Assembly (NCBI RefSeq): GCF_029227915.1
Contig: NC_079879.1
Coordinates: 12,338,001 to 12,402,000 of the forward strand
Direction: 5' to 3'
From: Hydractinia symbiolongicarpus
Taxonomy: Eukaryota; Cnidaria; Hydrozoa; Anthoathecata; Hydractiniidae
DNA: 64,000 nt
Shown piece by piece: positions 48,748-61,058 of this stretch (position 1 is the first letter of the stretch; each line of letters starts with the position of its first letter). The notes beneath the pieces were generated by a model that worked only from the letters and a program-made list of their open reading frames with translations, was not told the origin of the DNA and made no database searches. Position numbers and translations under genes: made by a program.

Positions 48748-50899
48748 TTAAATATTGTCCTTAACACCCCATGAGTCTTCGTTATTGAGATAATAATTGA
48801 TGTTTTCACAAAGGTATTGGCGCGGCAGCCTCAAAATTTTAAAACATGTCTCAGCTGTTAGTCTTGCATGTTTCGGTGGGTGATCAGTGTACTCTAATTT
48901 AATGATTTCACAAGGTATAACGTTCGATGATCCAGTTATAAATCTGACAAGATCCATCAAAGTTTCCTGTTTCAATGAACGTACATAACGATGAAACCAA
49001 GTTGTAATTTTCTGGTGAACTTGATTTTTTTCATCGGCTTCGATAGCTTTTAAAAATCGTTCAGGTGTGGGATTTGTTTCAGCAGCTATAGCATCGAACA
49101 TATTTTGGCTGACGTTTTTCCAAAAATGTCCAATTCCTGTAACAATTTCTTTCAAACAAAAGGTTGGTAACATTTAAGTGAAATTTTTGCAGCTTTAACA
49201 AAGAATTCAATCACATTGTCTTTCTTTGGCATATCAAAAATACGAGATTCAGTCAATATGTCCACTATGGGTTGGATTTCACTTTTTTTTCCCAGCTGCA
49301 AACGTTTTACCATACTTGGCCTCTGATGATGGGATATAATCCATAAACGATTTGAACAAATCTTGATCAGTTATTTCTTCAAACAATGTATACTTTATGG
49401 CAGCATGTGATAATTGAAAAGGTTATACATTATAAAATACAAAGCCAGAGGTAATAATTTTTCTCACTGTATTTAACTCCATCGCTTCCGAAGTGGGTAT
49501 TGGTACTTTAGTAGCCATCAAATTTTCCATACATTTTTTTAAAAAATAATGTAAAAGCGTCCTTGCAACACTATCACCCTGAGATTCCTCATCCTTGAAT
49601 TCTATTAAAACCTCTTTTTTATGTTAAAACGCTGGAAAAAAATGTCAACATTTCATCCCATATATTTCTCTGACTACAGTTACTAATTGTTCCCCATCAG
49701 TGAATTCACCCTCAAGGGATGATAAACAGACTTTTTGTAAGTCTTTAAAATTTGCTGTTGTTATCAGTTCACTGTCTTCTTCCGAACTTGATAATAAACT
49801 TGTTGTTGACGTATATTGTTGATGTCATGTTAATTGGATCATCACGTTCTCTAATATGAAACATTCCTGATTGAATTGATGATTCTGGGACAATAACTTT
49901 TCCAGGAAAATCTAAAATATCATAATGTTCAGGTTCAATGCTCAAACTTCCTGCCCAATCATATACTACAGTCATTGTTTCTCTTACATGAAAAAGACGT
50001 GTTTTACGATCTTCTGCAGGGTGATGTATTGAAATAGTACAATGGTCATCAGTGAAAGAGCTTCAGGAAGAACTCTTGATTTTCGTGCTGCATTCAAGCT
50101 TTGTAACCTTAAGCTTCTTTTTTTTACATCAGCTTTTTCTTGTGCTTTCTTCCTATCAGATCCTAAAGATGCAGAGTAGGCATTGTCCATCTCTTGTCTT
50201 ACCTCTGCTCGTTCATGATAAGTTCCAATCAATGGTGTTGATGTTCCAAAACTACGAGCTGGAACAAAATCATCTGATTCGTTATTTTCAGAACTCACAA
50301 ATATTGGTGCTGTCAAGTCTTGTATCATTTGGATTGTCTTGCACTTTGTTCTGAAAATGACCTTGGTTCTAGCCATTTTTGTTTTCTGACAATACAGCTC
50401 AATTGTAAAAGGATCTGTTGGTTTGCATTGGTGGTTAAAATGTTATTCACAACTTCCCTCCGGATATCAACTAAAAAAAAGTAATGTCACTTGTACCAAA
50501 TGTAAGAGGGTTGTTCCTTTTCTCCCAAAATAACTCTTTGCAAGTATTCAATAAATCATCATAGGATGCATTCGACGGAAGCTTGATGCTTCTTAGTCCA
50601 CTTCCTCTGTCTCCTTTCACTAGAGCAATTTTTTTTCCCTCACATCATAGTGTTCCCAACTGAGGTAAACGACTTTTAGTTTCTTTGTTACACTTTTCCT
50701 AACTGGGGACAAAACTTTACTTTTTTTTGGTCTTGCTGATCCACCTTGAATAATGGACTTCAATTCAAACTTTCTATCTTCTATTTGCTCATCTGAGGAG
50801 CACATTAATCTTAATCTGATTATATCACCATCCTTGGTGATACCATGTTTACGTAAGATGTTGTCGTCAGCATGCAGTACAGCTATCTCAGTGAGCTTA
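48748..50899 (-). pseudogene. HECT-type ubiquitin ligase-like gene, frameshifted
   Basis: From 50899 down the minus strand: an acceptor, a SAM-like stretch (NILRKHGITKDGDIIRLR), a Lys-rich linker (KKLKVVYLSWEHYDVREKK), a UBX-like block (VRQEMDNAYSASLGSDRKK, then ISIHHPAEDRKTRLFHVRE), a HECT N-lobe-like block (EVLIEFKDEESQGDSVAR) and a C-lobe ending (FITGSSNVIP...ARLTAETCFKILRL). The order resembles multi-domain HECT proteins expanded in cnidarians. The catalytic cysteine would be the C of ETCFKIL. The frame is broken at least five times: near 50631 (A8 run), 50075, 49430, 49290 (A8 run) and 49174. Two breaks are in homopolymers, so assembly error is possible for those; the others suggest a real pseudogene. 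Confidence 0.65.
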
Positions 50900-51369
50900 A
50901 AAGGAAAACATGGATAAAGTCAGCCAAAATTGCAAGAAAAAAACAAACATAATTATATATAGCTACCAACTTTAGCGCGAAGACGCTCCTCATGCAGGGG
51001 GAAGGGGCACGGGGGTGTAAACAATCTCTTTCAAAAGATTTAACTTTTCGTTGATAAAATTCTGAATCGTCATCTCAGATTAATCCAATTTTTTTAAATA
51101 TTGAATTACCTAAAAGAACATCAGTTGTAGCTAGCTGAATTTGTATGCAAAGGTATGTCCATACTGAAAAAGAAAACAAATATTTCTCAATAATAAAATG
51201 ATACTGCGGAATCAATAACGAATCCAAATTAATAGTACATGATATAAATCAACCAGCTTTTATCAGTAAAGAACGTAACAACATACCTTGTCCATGTCTC
51301 GCTCTTTCGCCGCTATCTTTGAAATCTAAACTAGGTTATGCACATCGATGGACTTGACTTCAAGTCACC

Positions 51370-51650
51370 GCTAAGTGATCAATTTTTCTAAGTGATTAAT
51401 TTTGCATAGACAGCTTTTGCTAAGTGTGCAATTTTGTACAGTTAGCATTTTGCTAAGTGATCAATTTGCAGAGATATTATTTCCTAAGTTGTCAATTTGT
51501 ACAGATAGCATTCGCTAAAGGTGCAATTTGTACAGATACCATTTTGCTAAGTGATCAATTTGTCCCGATAGCATTTGCTAAGTGTGCAATTTGCATACAT
51601 AGCATTCGCTAAGTGTGCAATTTGTACAGATAGCGTTGACTAAGTAATCT
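51370..51650 (+). repeat. Minisatellite, ~30-35 bp unit
   Basis: About eight imperfect units share GCTAAGTGTGCAATTTG and TACAGATAGCATTTG, in which GTGTGCAATTT alternates with GTGATCAATTT. Spacing is regular at 30-38 bp. Confidence 0.8.
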
Positions 51651-51853
51651 TTTTTCAGAGTTGAGAATCGATTTAAATGTTTGCTGCAAAAACTCTGTAT
51701 GGTTTTTTTTAGAAGTATTTTATTGTTGGCAGATAGAGGCCACCGTACAATTGCCATTGTTTCAAGGTTATAAACATGTAAAAGGTGATCCCAGTTAATA
51801 ATTGGTCCACATTATAGTCAAATAACTCGAATCAAACGTTGGATGGCAAAATA

Positions 51854-51960
51854 TCTATATTATAATACCCGTATACGTCTGTCTGTGTGTCTGTATGTCA
51901 CGCAAAATGGTAGCTTAGCTGCGCAATAGCGAGAAGCACGCAATGCGGTATAAAAAGGAG
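51854..51960 (+). mobile_element. Helitron 5' part, 3' end lost
   Basis: It begins A|TCTATATTATAATACCCGT, continues ACGCAAAATGGTAGCTTAGC and reaches GCGGTATAAAAAGGA, where similarity to the 27037-27178 unit stops before the terminal hairpin. Confidence 0.65.
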
Positions 51961-53540
51961 TAAGCAAATATAACCGGAAATAAATAAATAAAATATTATT
52001 TATAATAACCACTATACATTTAAATCATTCATATTAATATTTACAAACTGTAATCATTAAAATAATCTGCATTACGAATTTTACCTATGAACTTATCTAT
52101 GAGTAGAGATGTACACTAATTTTTACGTCAGGTTTTTAAACACGAACACCTTTATGACTGTAACCACCCACACGTAATTAGTGGGTGTTACACGCTTTTT
52201 GAATACGTTATTAAGCTAACGTGCGCCATGTACATTATCTGCTATGTCTCGTTACTGCTTAACTTTTTAGAAACTTTATGTTTCATTAAAACTACAAAAT
52301 TAAGTCCGTGACACAAAACCATCAAATTAGTGGTATAAAAAATATAGAGAAATTAAAAATTTATGTTTCACTTTACTGGTGTAAAAGGCTTGTTTGTGTG
52401 ATTTAGACGCAACCTTAAGTTCTAGTCAATTTTCGTTATAATATTTAACCGTTTGTGAAATATCATATACAGAAATATGGTTATTAAAATATTAAAAGTA
52501 CTGCCTATTAAGTTTTGTCTTTAGAAAAATGTAAGTCATTCCTTAATCATATAAGACTTTTTTTCCAATTTGGAAAACTCCCAATTCTACTGTGATGACC
52601 GTTTCAACTGACGCTAGCATGTCCTAAATACATCCTCTTGGAATTCTTGAAATAAACCCACTACCTTTCACGATCGACCCAAGAACTTTAGACGATCCTC
52701 GGCATAAAATAAAAACTCTTGATTACCAATGTTACAGACAAGAAAAAGGTGCCGATGAAATGCTAAATTAAAATGAGAATCTCTTAAATAACACGCTTTT
52801 TCTATTAGCCACAAAAATGTTAGATGGATATTAATGTTAGTATTATTTACAGAAAGAACTCTTGCTTATTTGTAAAATATAAACTGTCTCCTTCTAGTTC
52901 GCGTGTTTGCTTCTTCCCTCTTCGAATACTACATCAATCAAAATCAAACTTAGTTTTATTCAATTCTTCTTATAAAATGTACAAAATTTTAATAACCAAT
53001 AAGTTTGTTGTTGTTCTTAAATTTCCATCCCTATCCAACTTTATTTCCTAATTTAAGGTTGGGCTACGGCTTAAAGTTTCTTAAAAAAACTTGGTTACAA
53101 AAAGCGTGCATGCTAAAACGATTACGTCATCATTGGTTGTCATAACAATATTGCATAGCAGAATAGTCTTTGTCGGAAGATTGCAGAAAAAACGTCGATT
53201 CACTGTCCTCATTTGTGGTCGTCTTCAATATCCTCTGTCATGATTGCATGCCCCGCTTATAATAAGAACATCGAAGTTGGAGGACATGATTTAATACTTT
53301 TTGCATGATTTACAACCTAGTTTCCACATGTAATTGACAAAACCACACTTCCTGATATTGATTGTATTCTTAATGAACAATGGAAGTGACAATAGGTAAC
53401 AAAGTGAATAAATACTTTAAACTTCAACATGCAATACAAAATTGGTATGACATTGAAAGCGCTGGTCGCCTTCTGCTTCAAAAAAGATAAAAGAGGAAAA
53501 ATTTTTCTTTTGTAACTACACGCAGATAACGCAACTCAAA

Positions 53541-54254
53541 ATGGTATTTATGGTACATTTACTATGTTATATGAAAGATTGCGTGGAAAATGTGCTTGTT
53601 TATCAATTCTTTATTTAATGGTTATATTTTTATCGTTATATTTCAAATTCTTTGGCGAGATAGGTGTTAAATACTTTTATGATAATAAAAAATTTCTTTA
53701 AATAATTTTTTGTCATTAAAATTGCAGTCGTTAATTCCAATTATACGTTACCCTTCAGATTAAAGAATTGTTGTTCGTGTTGTTCATTGTAATGAGTACT
53801 CATGCTATTCCAACCAAACAATCAAATGGCTTAAGAAAAATTAAAAAACTTGGCGAAGAAGCATTGGTAAGTACTATAAAACATAAAATATGTATTCTTA
53901 AAAAATGCTAAGTATTAAGATTCTCTTGAAAAACTGTCTCTTTACCTGGTTAATTCGTGCCTAAACGTTTGTGAGAAAATAATATTCTTTTGTGAAACAA
54001 GAGCATGTTATCCAATCACTTCATTAACCAATTTTTTGCGTAGTACCCTGATTTGCTACTTAGTTTAATAAGCGTTTGGCTTTTTTTAGATAGAACTAAC
54101 CAAAGAAAAAGTGAAGTTTTCACTACGTCACTGTAAAAAAATATTTCATCAATGCGACACTGATGCTGATTGTGAGTGTTCGAAACGTTTGACATGCTCC
54201 AAGATATTCAAAAAAAAGAGATGTGTAAACAATTATCAACTGGATCCAATGTAA
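53541..54254 (+). CDS. Small secreted six-cysteine peptide (3 exons)
   Basis: Proposed exons are 53541-53543 (ATG at the end of a tiny first coding exon, donor GTATTT), 53759-53866 and 54090-54254, about 91 residues. Exon 2 opens with a hydrophobic stretch ending MSTHA, a convincing signal peptide with cleavage near residue 17. Exon 3 holds all six cysteines with spacing C-x6-C-x5-C-x-C-x5-C-x8-C, including CDTDADCEC. This fits a small disulfide-knot (knottin-like) secreted peptide. Candidate roles are antimicrobial, venom or signalling peptide; the sequence does not decide. A 3' splice-like TACACGCAG lies 15 nt before the ATG. The exon 2 and 3 splice sites are good (TTCAG, GTAAGT, TTTTTTTAG); exon 1 is the least certain part. 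The basic segment between signal and cysteines may be a propeptide. Confidence 0.6.
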
Positions 54255-55084
54255 ACTTTATCTCTTGTTGTCAAGTTATCACCAATCGTTATCAAGTAAC
54301 GAAACAACTCGAAAATATAAATTAATTAAATCAACGGCAAAAAGTAATGATTTTATTTATAAATGAAAACTAAAAACAGAGTTCATCGAAGAGGAAAGAA
54401 TGAAGAAAAACCTTTACATAAATTTTTATATTTAAAACACTTTGATCGCACTTTAGAATTTTAGCACGATAATTTTCGCATAGTTAATTTATTGATAGAG
54501 TTTTATTATATTTATAGTATTATTTATTATGAGAGAATATATTATCAGAGAATTTATAAACTTAATTCGTGAGTACTTCTCTTTCCCCACCAAGCACAAT
54601 ATATAAAAAATCCATTAACCATAACCGTATATAATATAGGGTTATGTTTAACGGAGAAGAGCAATTTTATTTTAAGAAGAAAAGGCAATAGCTTGCTGCT
54701 TCAAGTTTTATAACCATAAAAACTGTTCTATTTTTAATTTTGCTGTTGTGAAAATCGTTCCACAAACCTCTTTGTTTCGCAGAAGTCTCTTTACACTTTA
54801 TACTTGACTTCAGTAGCTTTAGTTTTGAATGATTTAACTGTGTTAACATTGTGGCAAGATACTTCCAAAGTATCATATACTTCACTGATTTTTTTAATAC
54901 CAGCCTTTGATAACATTAATTTCTGTGACACGTAAGTTTTGTTGTTTTCGCAAAAATGCTTGCTTTTCAATCTGATTTCTCTTTCATTTCACATTAATAA
55001 TATGGAAAACAAATTTAAGCATGTACTAATTCTTGAGGTTTATGGATAATCCGCTCAGTCATACGCATTCGATGAATGGTTAAA
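54255..55084. other. Downstream flank of the peptide gene
   Basis: AT-rich, with no gene or repeat family recognised and no clear AATAAA within the first 200 nt. Confidence 0.35.
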
Positions 55085-55435
55085 GAGATATTGGGATTCT
55101 AAAGTTCCAATTGTTTAAGTGACGTCATCAACCCGTTTGTTCCGAAACGGGTGGCTTCACCCAGCTCTGAAAATTGGTCTCATTCTAGTCCTAGGTTGTA
55201 CCTTGTTACCCACGATGAGGTGATGTCAGTTATTTCCGTGCGTTTCCAAGTTATTTAACCTTAAACAAAATTGTTGCAACGTAAAAGTTTGCTAAAAGTG
55301 TTGCTTTAACTGTGTTAAAGAAAATTATAAAAAATATAAACTATTTTGCAAAAATCACAGACAGACGCACGAAAGTGTCGTATTGTTATAAGAGACTAGT
55401 TGTTCAAACTCGTGAAAAAATCTATTTAGAGGCAG
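55085..55435 (-). mobile_element. Helitron-type repeat, family 2, minus orientation
   Basis: On the minus strand the 5' end is TCTCTTATAACAATACGACA at 55395, followed by GTGCGTCTGTCTGTG. Directly before it lies CAACTAG, the end of a worn neighbouring copy (about 55396-55435), so two units abut. The interior (an ACCCGTTTCGGAACAAACGGGT-like hairpin near 55131-55152, GGTAACAAGGTAC) recurs near 55845, 57375, 59885 and 60690. Confidence 0.5.
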
Positions 55436-55599
55436 AGAAACAATAAGATTGCTTAATTCGGTTTTGATAAGTTATCAATGTTCAAAAAAACAATTAAAAA
55501 GAATTTATTTGTTTTCTTTACAGAAAACCTATAATAAAACCTAAAATGCTAATCAAAAGTGTATAAGACCATGTGCAAACAAAAGGTTAAGAAAGTATA

Positions 55600-55985
55600 A
55601 GGGCTTATAAGGACCAACCAATGAACAATTCTTTTTCAGAAATTTGTCCACCTGTTGTTGCTATTGTGTAGACCATAAAACGTTGATCAATAAAATTTTT
55701 GACGAAAACGGTTGAGGAGATATAAGGTTTAAAAAATTGTACCAAACAGGTTGCCTCTAATGTGCAGAGCTTAAAATGCGGATTAAAAACGCGGATCAAA
55801 AAAATATATAGTATCATGTACTTTTGACGTCATCAATCCGCCCTTTGCAAAACGAATGGTATGATCCAACTTTTGCAGAACTTTTCCAATTTATCCCTGG
55901 TGGTATAGTTACTCATGCAAGAAATGACGTGAGTTATTTCTATCCATTTCCAAGACATAAGACATTATACATAAAGTAAAATGCA
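55600..55985 (-). repeat. Diverged copy of Helitron family 2 interior
   Basis: TTTGACGTCATCAATCCG, then a GTTACTCATGCAAGAAATGACGT-like stretch (55910-55933) and CCATTTCCAAGACAT, follow the order of 55118-55255. Termini are not found. Confidence 0.45.
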
Positions 55986-57289
55986 ATCGCTTTGGTCATT
56001 TTCGGAATTCTATTGACATCAGTGTAATGCATAGACGTTGTGCCGTGCAGAACATGACCCGTTTCAATACTAAATAGTTGATGCCATATCTATATTTCAA
56101 TATCGTTATCCTAAATGCCTGTATTTTTTCCAGAATAGTATGTGGAGTGAAAGGTTGTCTTTTTTCTAAATCTTTTTTATACATACAGTAGTGCTTATAA
56201 CATTAGAAACCCACTAAAAAGGTATTTAATAGTGAAAAGGATGATAGGTGGGCAACTGTCTGCTGTGTAATCGTGAATTAACAAGAAATTTTACTCAGAA
56301 GTTTGACTGGCATAAACATTCTATTTTCAGGTAAAAACTACTTATAAAACAAAAAGCTATCAAAGTTTTCGTATTAAATAATTTTCTTGTATCAATAAAA
56401 ATAAAAGCGCGTCGTTTGACAAAAAAATATCTTCTTACAGTGACGTATTTAAAAGTTGACCCTTTGTTTCGTCTATTTAACGTGATTAAAAAATTACAAC
56501 ATTATAGAAAGTTGGTACCTCCGTTATGTTGGCACGTGAGGATTTGGAACAGAATGTGGGTGTTTCGTCAAAGGTCGGATGGCAAAATATGAATAATAGG
56601 TCATTAAACTAAAATACAGGCGATTTTAAAAGTCATTTGGAATGTAGTCCAGAAGAAATAACAGGTTCCATGATTCTGACTTAAACGTGTCAATGACTGT
56701 TCATCATCCTACCTTTAACTTTGTTTCGTTACTTCTTAATGTTGAATAATACTAACAGTTCATATTGACTGATTTTACATTTCAAAAGTTGCATGTTTGA
56801 ATATCTCCTGTATGGCTGATTCTTTCGTTGTAATTTTAGGTTACAAAGCATGGCATTTGAGATGAATATATAATTGCATGTTGCCCACTATAATTGGACA
56901 ATAGAAAACTTAAAAAATTTGTTTTAAATGAGTAGTTATTGATTTTCAGAATTTTCGGACACGTACGTAGCTATGTATCAATTTAACAAACATACTGGCA
57001 AATTCCTACTGTCAAATGTTACGTAACTTTTGTATAACATACCAAGTAAGGTGTGAAATTATTGGCATACTGCTTTTTCATCACCTGAAAAATATCGTGC
57101 ACGAAATTTAAAGGTTAGAGATTGAAGTCAATTAGGCGCTTGTTCGGAAGTGAATTTTTCAATTGATTTCTTTTTAGAACACTGGCATAATTATAAAAAG
57201 TTTTTCGTCTCATTTGTCAAACGGCAAGGGAGCCATTTTAACATACGTAATAACCTAAATAAGGCAGTTTGGCGTCAATAAAATTTTAA

Positions 57290-57600
57290 AATCAGAGAAT
57301 TTATTGCAACGCGTCTATAACTTTGAGGCCAAAAACCTGGTATGGGATAGAAATAATTGAAGTCATCTCCTGCGTGGGTAACTAGGGACTACTTGGAACA
57401 AAAGGTAAACAAATTTCTCCAAAAAAAAGTTTTTGCGTGTCCTTTTTTAATCCTTTATCTCCTTAACAGTTCGGCAAAAGCATATGTTACATTATTTTAA
57501 TCAATGGAGGCAGCGAGTTAACAAATTTTCAAATAATGTTTTTGTATATTATCTAGTCCTTGCGTACGGCATCAAAATGCATGGGGCGGTTGTTTTTCAT
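57290..57600 (+). repeat. Diverged copy of Helitron family 2 interior
   Basis: CATCTCCTGCGTGGGTAACT, AGGGACTACTTGGAAC and TCCTTAACAGTTCGGCAAAA match the order at 59868-60020. Neither terminus is recognised. Confidence 0.45.
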
Positions 57601-57967
57601 TGTTGTCTTGCTGAAGTAGTAAGCAAAAACTCAATTTTAAGTGAATGAAGATATATAGAAAAGAAACAAGGCAGAACTTTTTTTTAAAGTAACAATTGTT
57701 ACCCATTCAGATGTTGTGTAACATTATCTAAATGTAAAAAACAATATTGAAACTAAGATGGGATTTAGTAAATACTTTAATGCATAAAAGCTCTTGACCA
57801 GAAATATTACACCATTTCATATATCACTAATTGTGCGTGAGTAACACAAATATTATTCTGTCCATTAATCTATGCATGATGGCTTTTCAATGTCAACAAA
57901 ACTGCACATTAGAAGGGAATTCGTCAATAAAAAATGCGCAGAATATTCTTAGTTTTTTTTACATAAT

Positions 57968-58174
57968 CTAAATTAAATGATTTTCAAAGTATCTCTCTAG
58001 CGCATTGCACACAGGTAAATTATCACATCTAGGGTCACCTTGATGAAAAGAATCTAGAACGCTTTGAGGTAGTCCAGGATTTATTTCAACATCGCCAGCC
58101 AAAGTTAGCAATATCGGCAAAATTCCAACACATGCATTTAGACTAATTCTTATATGCATACGTTTATAAAGCAT
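57968..58174 (-). pseudogene. Non-LTR retrotransposon fragment with 2A-like motif
   Basis: The 68-residue frame contains LLTLAGDVEINPGLPQS. A hydrophobic stretch followed by GDVExNPGP is typical of the N-terminal part of CR1/L2-type LINE frames, where 2A-like sequences are documented. Here the final proline is leucine (CTA in place of CCN), which should abolish 2A-type ribosome skipping. No reverse transcriptase frame follows, so this is a dead fragment. Confidence 0.55.
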
Positions 58175-59570
58175 GATATTTACAATTATTTGACGATGTA
58201 ACAGTTTTCAACTGTTGGCTATAGAAACCAGAGTAAAATGGTAGCTAGCTATAGCTAATAAGAATGACTAGACTAGAGTAATCGCTAGTTAGCTAGCTAG
58301 TACAATAAACAATTACTTTCCAAATTGCTGACTATATTCTATTAAACAGTGTTGCACCATTAGGTTTAACCAATAGTTTACTAATTACAGCATTGTACCA
58401 ATTGGTTTTACCAAAAGTTTGCCTTATCAGCAATTTACGTATGTGTGATTTAAAAACTTATTTTGCGTAAGCACATTGTACATATCCTAGTCTAGTTTTG
58501 CATAGTTTGGCAGATCTCCTACGGCTTTTTATGTTAAACATCACAAAAAATTGAAAGCATGCAAGTTGATCTTACTGATAATGTTCTACTCTCTTTTGGG
58601 GTTATAAAATGCTTTTGCTTAAATGTTTTCTTGATTGTATTTGACTTAAACTTTTTTTTCATATGTAACCACGCACAAAAAGCTTAAAACAAAATTCTTT
58701 TATACTCCCAAAGGTTTTTTATTTATATTTAACGTAAACGTGTTTATCGTTTATTATGTTGGCAATTTCGACCTTTTCACATACTAACTTATGTTTTTCC
58801 ATTATGACATTGAATTTGTTTATACTGTTAAAACTTGGTTTGACAGCTCCCCGAAATGTCGTATTGTCGCATTTTCACACTGTCGCGTCTCTAAATTGAA
58901 CTTTTACTGTGAACAATGTTTGTTATGAGCTGGTTTTTGTTTCCTTACCATAGATTGCAAGTATAAGCATTCCCCCCCCCCCAGCGTCTTGACTGTTAAA
59001 TTTCTGCAGTATACTATTGCACTGAAGCGATAACGCCATCTTTTAAAATTTGTTTTTACATTATTGCTCTTTCAGCAATTTTTTACGCCTTCTGATTAAA
59101 CAATTAATATTTTCTATTTTCTATTTTCAACACAACTTGTATTATTTCTACTCTTGTTTAACAAGCAGAATTGGAGAGGAAAATTGAGAATTACCAATGC
59201 GCATGCTCACAACGTTTTCTGCTGGCCTTTTTTAGCATGACGGAGCATTGAATTAGCCATTAGGCAACAATCTCCTCAACAATAATTTAAATACAGTTGA
59301 ACTCATGTAATTCGAATCATCTAGTGATCTCAGAATTTGTTTAGTTGAAAGAGTTTTTAGGTACACGTAGTTTTTAATTTGTTTTCTTAAACTTAGATTG
59401 TATTCAGATAACCTAAAAGCTGTCCCGACATATATTAATTATTGTTTTATTGGATTGAAACAAGGATTAAAAAACATGATTATACAGTTTGAAAACGTAA
59501 TGCCTTTTTATATACCGATATATATTGATTGAAATGCGCATAATATAATAGAAACTGCGTTTTATAATAA
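58175..59570. other. Gene-free AT-rich DNA
   Basis: Nothing is recognised except a C run at about 58972-58982. Confidence 0.35.
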
Positions 59571-61050
59571 TGATAATATATATAAATAAATTTATTTAAA
59601 TATTAAATATTAATTTATTAATTAATATTAAATATTAAAATAAATTTAAATAAATAATATATATAAATAATAATAATAAAATGTGACCTTTGCAAAGTGG
59701 ATAAAAAGTCTATAAAACATCATCTATAAATTTGTTCTGTAAATTACCAAACTTTGACGTTAAAGCAACATTGACGTCAAAGGAAAGTATATTAAGATTA
59801 GTGAAGCCATTGCATTGCACTTTTAAATTCAAGGCTAAATAACTTGTAAGCGGGTGGAAATAACTGACTTCATCTCCTGCGTAGGTAACTAGGGACCACC
59901 TGGGACCAATTTGGGTAAGTTTCCCAAACCTGGGTCCCCGAATCCGTTTCGGAATGAACGGGTTGATGATCAAAAAACCTTCAAACCCTAATATCTCTGC
60001 AACCGTTTGTCAAAAGTATATGATCCGATACATTTTCTTGATCAGCGTTTTAAGCACTACACAATAGAGGCAACGTGAAATCAAGCTTCTGAATTATTTC
60101 TTTTGTTGTTGGGTTGCTGACTTGATCAAAATTCAAAAAACGCTCCTTTTTAATTTTTATCCTGCATCAGTGGATTTTTCCACGGGTTTTATCGACTAGT
60201 AGTGTAATAAAATTCAAATACATAAGATAGTTATGGCGATGCATAATTAAGTGTTTAAAAACCGAATTATTTTCTGGGGGATAGGTTGCTGAAGTCATCA
60301 AAATTCAAATAAGGCTTCTTTTTTATTTTTATACTGCCTCAGTGGATTTTTCCACGGGGCTTATCGACTAGTAATGATAATATATATATAAATAAATTTA
60401 TTCAATTATTAAATATTAATTTATTAATTAATATTAAATATTAAAATAAATTTAAATAAATAATATATATAAATAATAATAATAAAATGTGACCTTTGCA
60501 AAGTGGATAAAAAGTCTATAAAACATCATCTATAAATTTGTTCTGTAAATTACCAAACTTTGACGTTAAAGCAACATTGACGTCAAAGGAAAGTATATTA
60601 AGATTAGTGAAGCCATTGCATTGCACTTTTAAATTCAAGGCTAAATAACTTGTAAGCGGGTGGAAATAACTGACTTCATCTCCTGCGTAGGTAACTAGGG
60701 ACCACCTGGGACCAATTTGGGTAAGTTTCCCAAACCTGGGTCCCCGAATCCGTTTCGGAATGAACGGGTTGATGATCAAAAAACCTTCAAACCCTAATAT
60801 CTCTGCAACCGTTTGTCAAAAGTATATGATCCGATACATTTTCTTGATCAGCGTTTTAAGCACTACACAATAGAGGCAACGTGAAATCAAGCTTCTGAAT
60901 TTTTTCTTTTGTTGTTGGGTTGCTGACTTGATCAAAATTCAAAAAACGCTCCTTTTATCCTGCATCAGTGGATTTTTCCACGGGTTTTATCGACTAGTAG
61001 TGTAATAAAATTCAAATACATAAGATAGTTATGGCGATGCATAATTAAGT
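59571..61050. repeat. Tandem duplication, period ~806 bp
   Basis: 59571-60261 and 60375-61058 are nearly identical. Each unit contains an AT-only inverted repeat (about 59581-59672), a family 2 interior and a Helitron 3' end (GTGGATTTTTCCACGGG then TTATCGACTAG). A third, short 3' end at 60262-60371 separates the units, closing with CTAG at 60368. Differences include a roughly 11 bp deletion in unit 2 near 60955. The 88-codon frames on the minus strand in both units are by-products. Confidence 0.85.
60150..60199 (+). mobile_element. Helitron 3' terminus (family 2)
   Basis: The hairpin around GTGGATTTTTCCAC is followed by GGGTTTTATCGACTAG|T. Equivalent ends lie at 60368-60371 and 60994-60997. 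Confidence 0.65.
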
Positions 61051-61058
61051 GTTTAAAA

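Larger units (their letters stand above)
50900..53520. other. Repeat-bearing spacer
   Basis: It holds a minisatellite (51370-51650) and a Helitron 5' part (51854-51960). No host exon is recognised. Confidence 0.4.

Noticed and set aside
50052-50354. 100-codon plus-strand frame
   Set aside because: It is antisense to the UBX-like part of the broken HECT-type gene.
59710-60779. Two identical 87-residue minus-strand frames
   Set aside because: They lie in the 806 bp duplicated transposon segment and the protein has no family resemblance; identity reflects the duplication, not selection.
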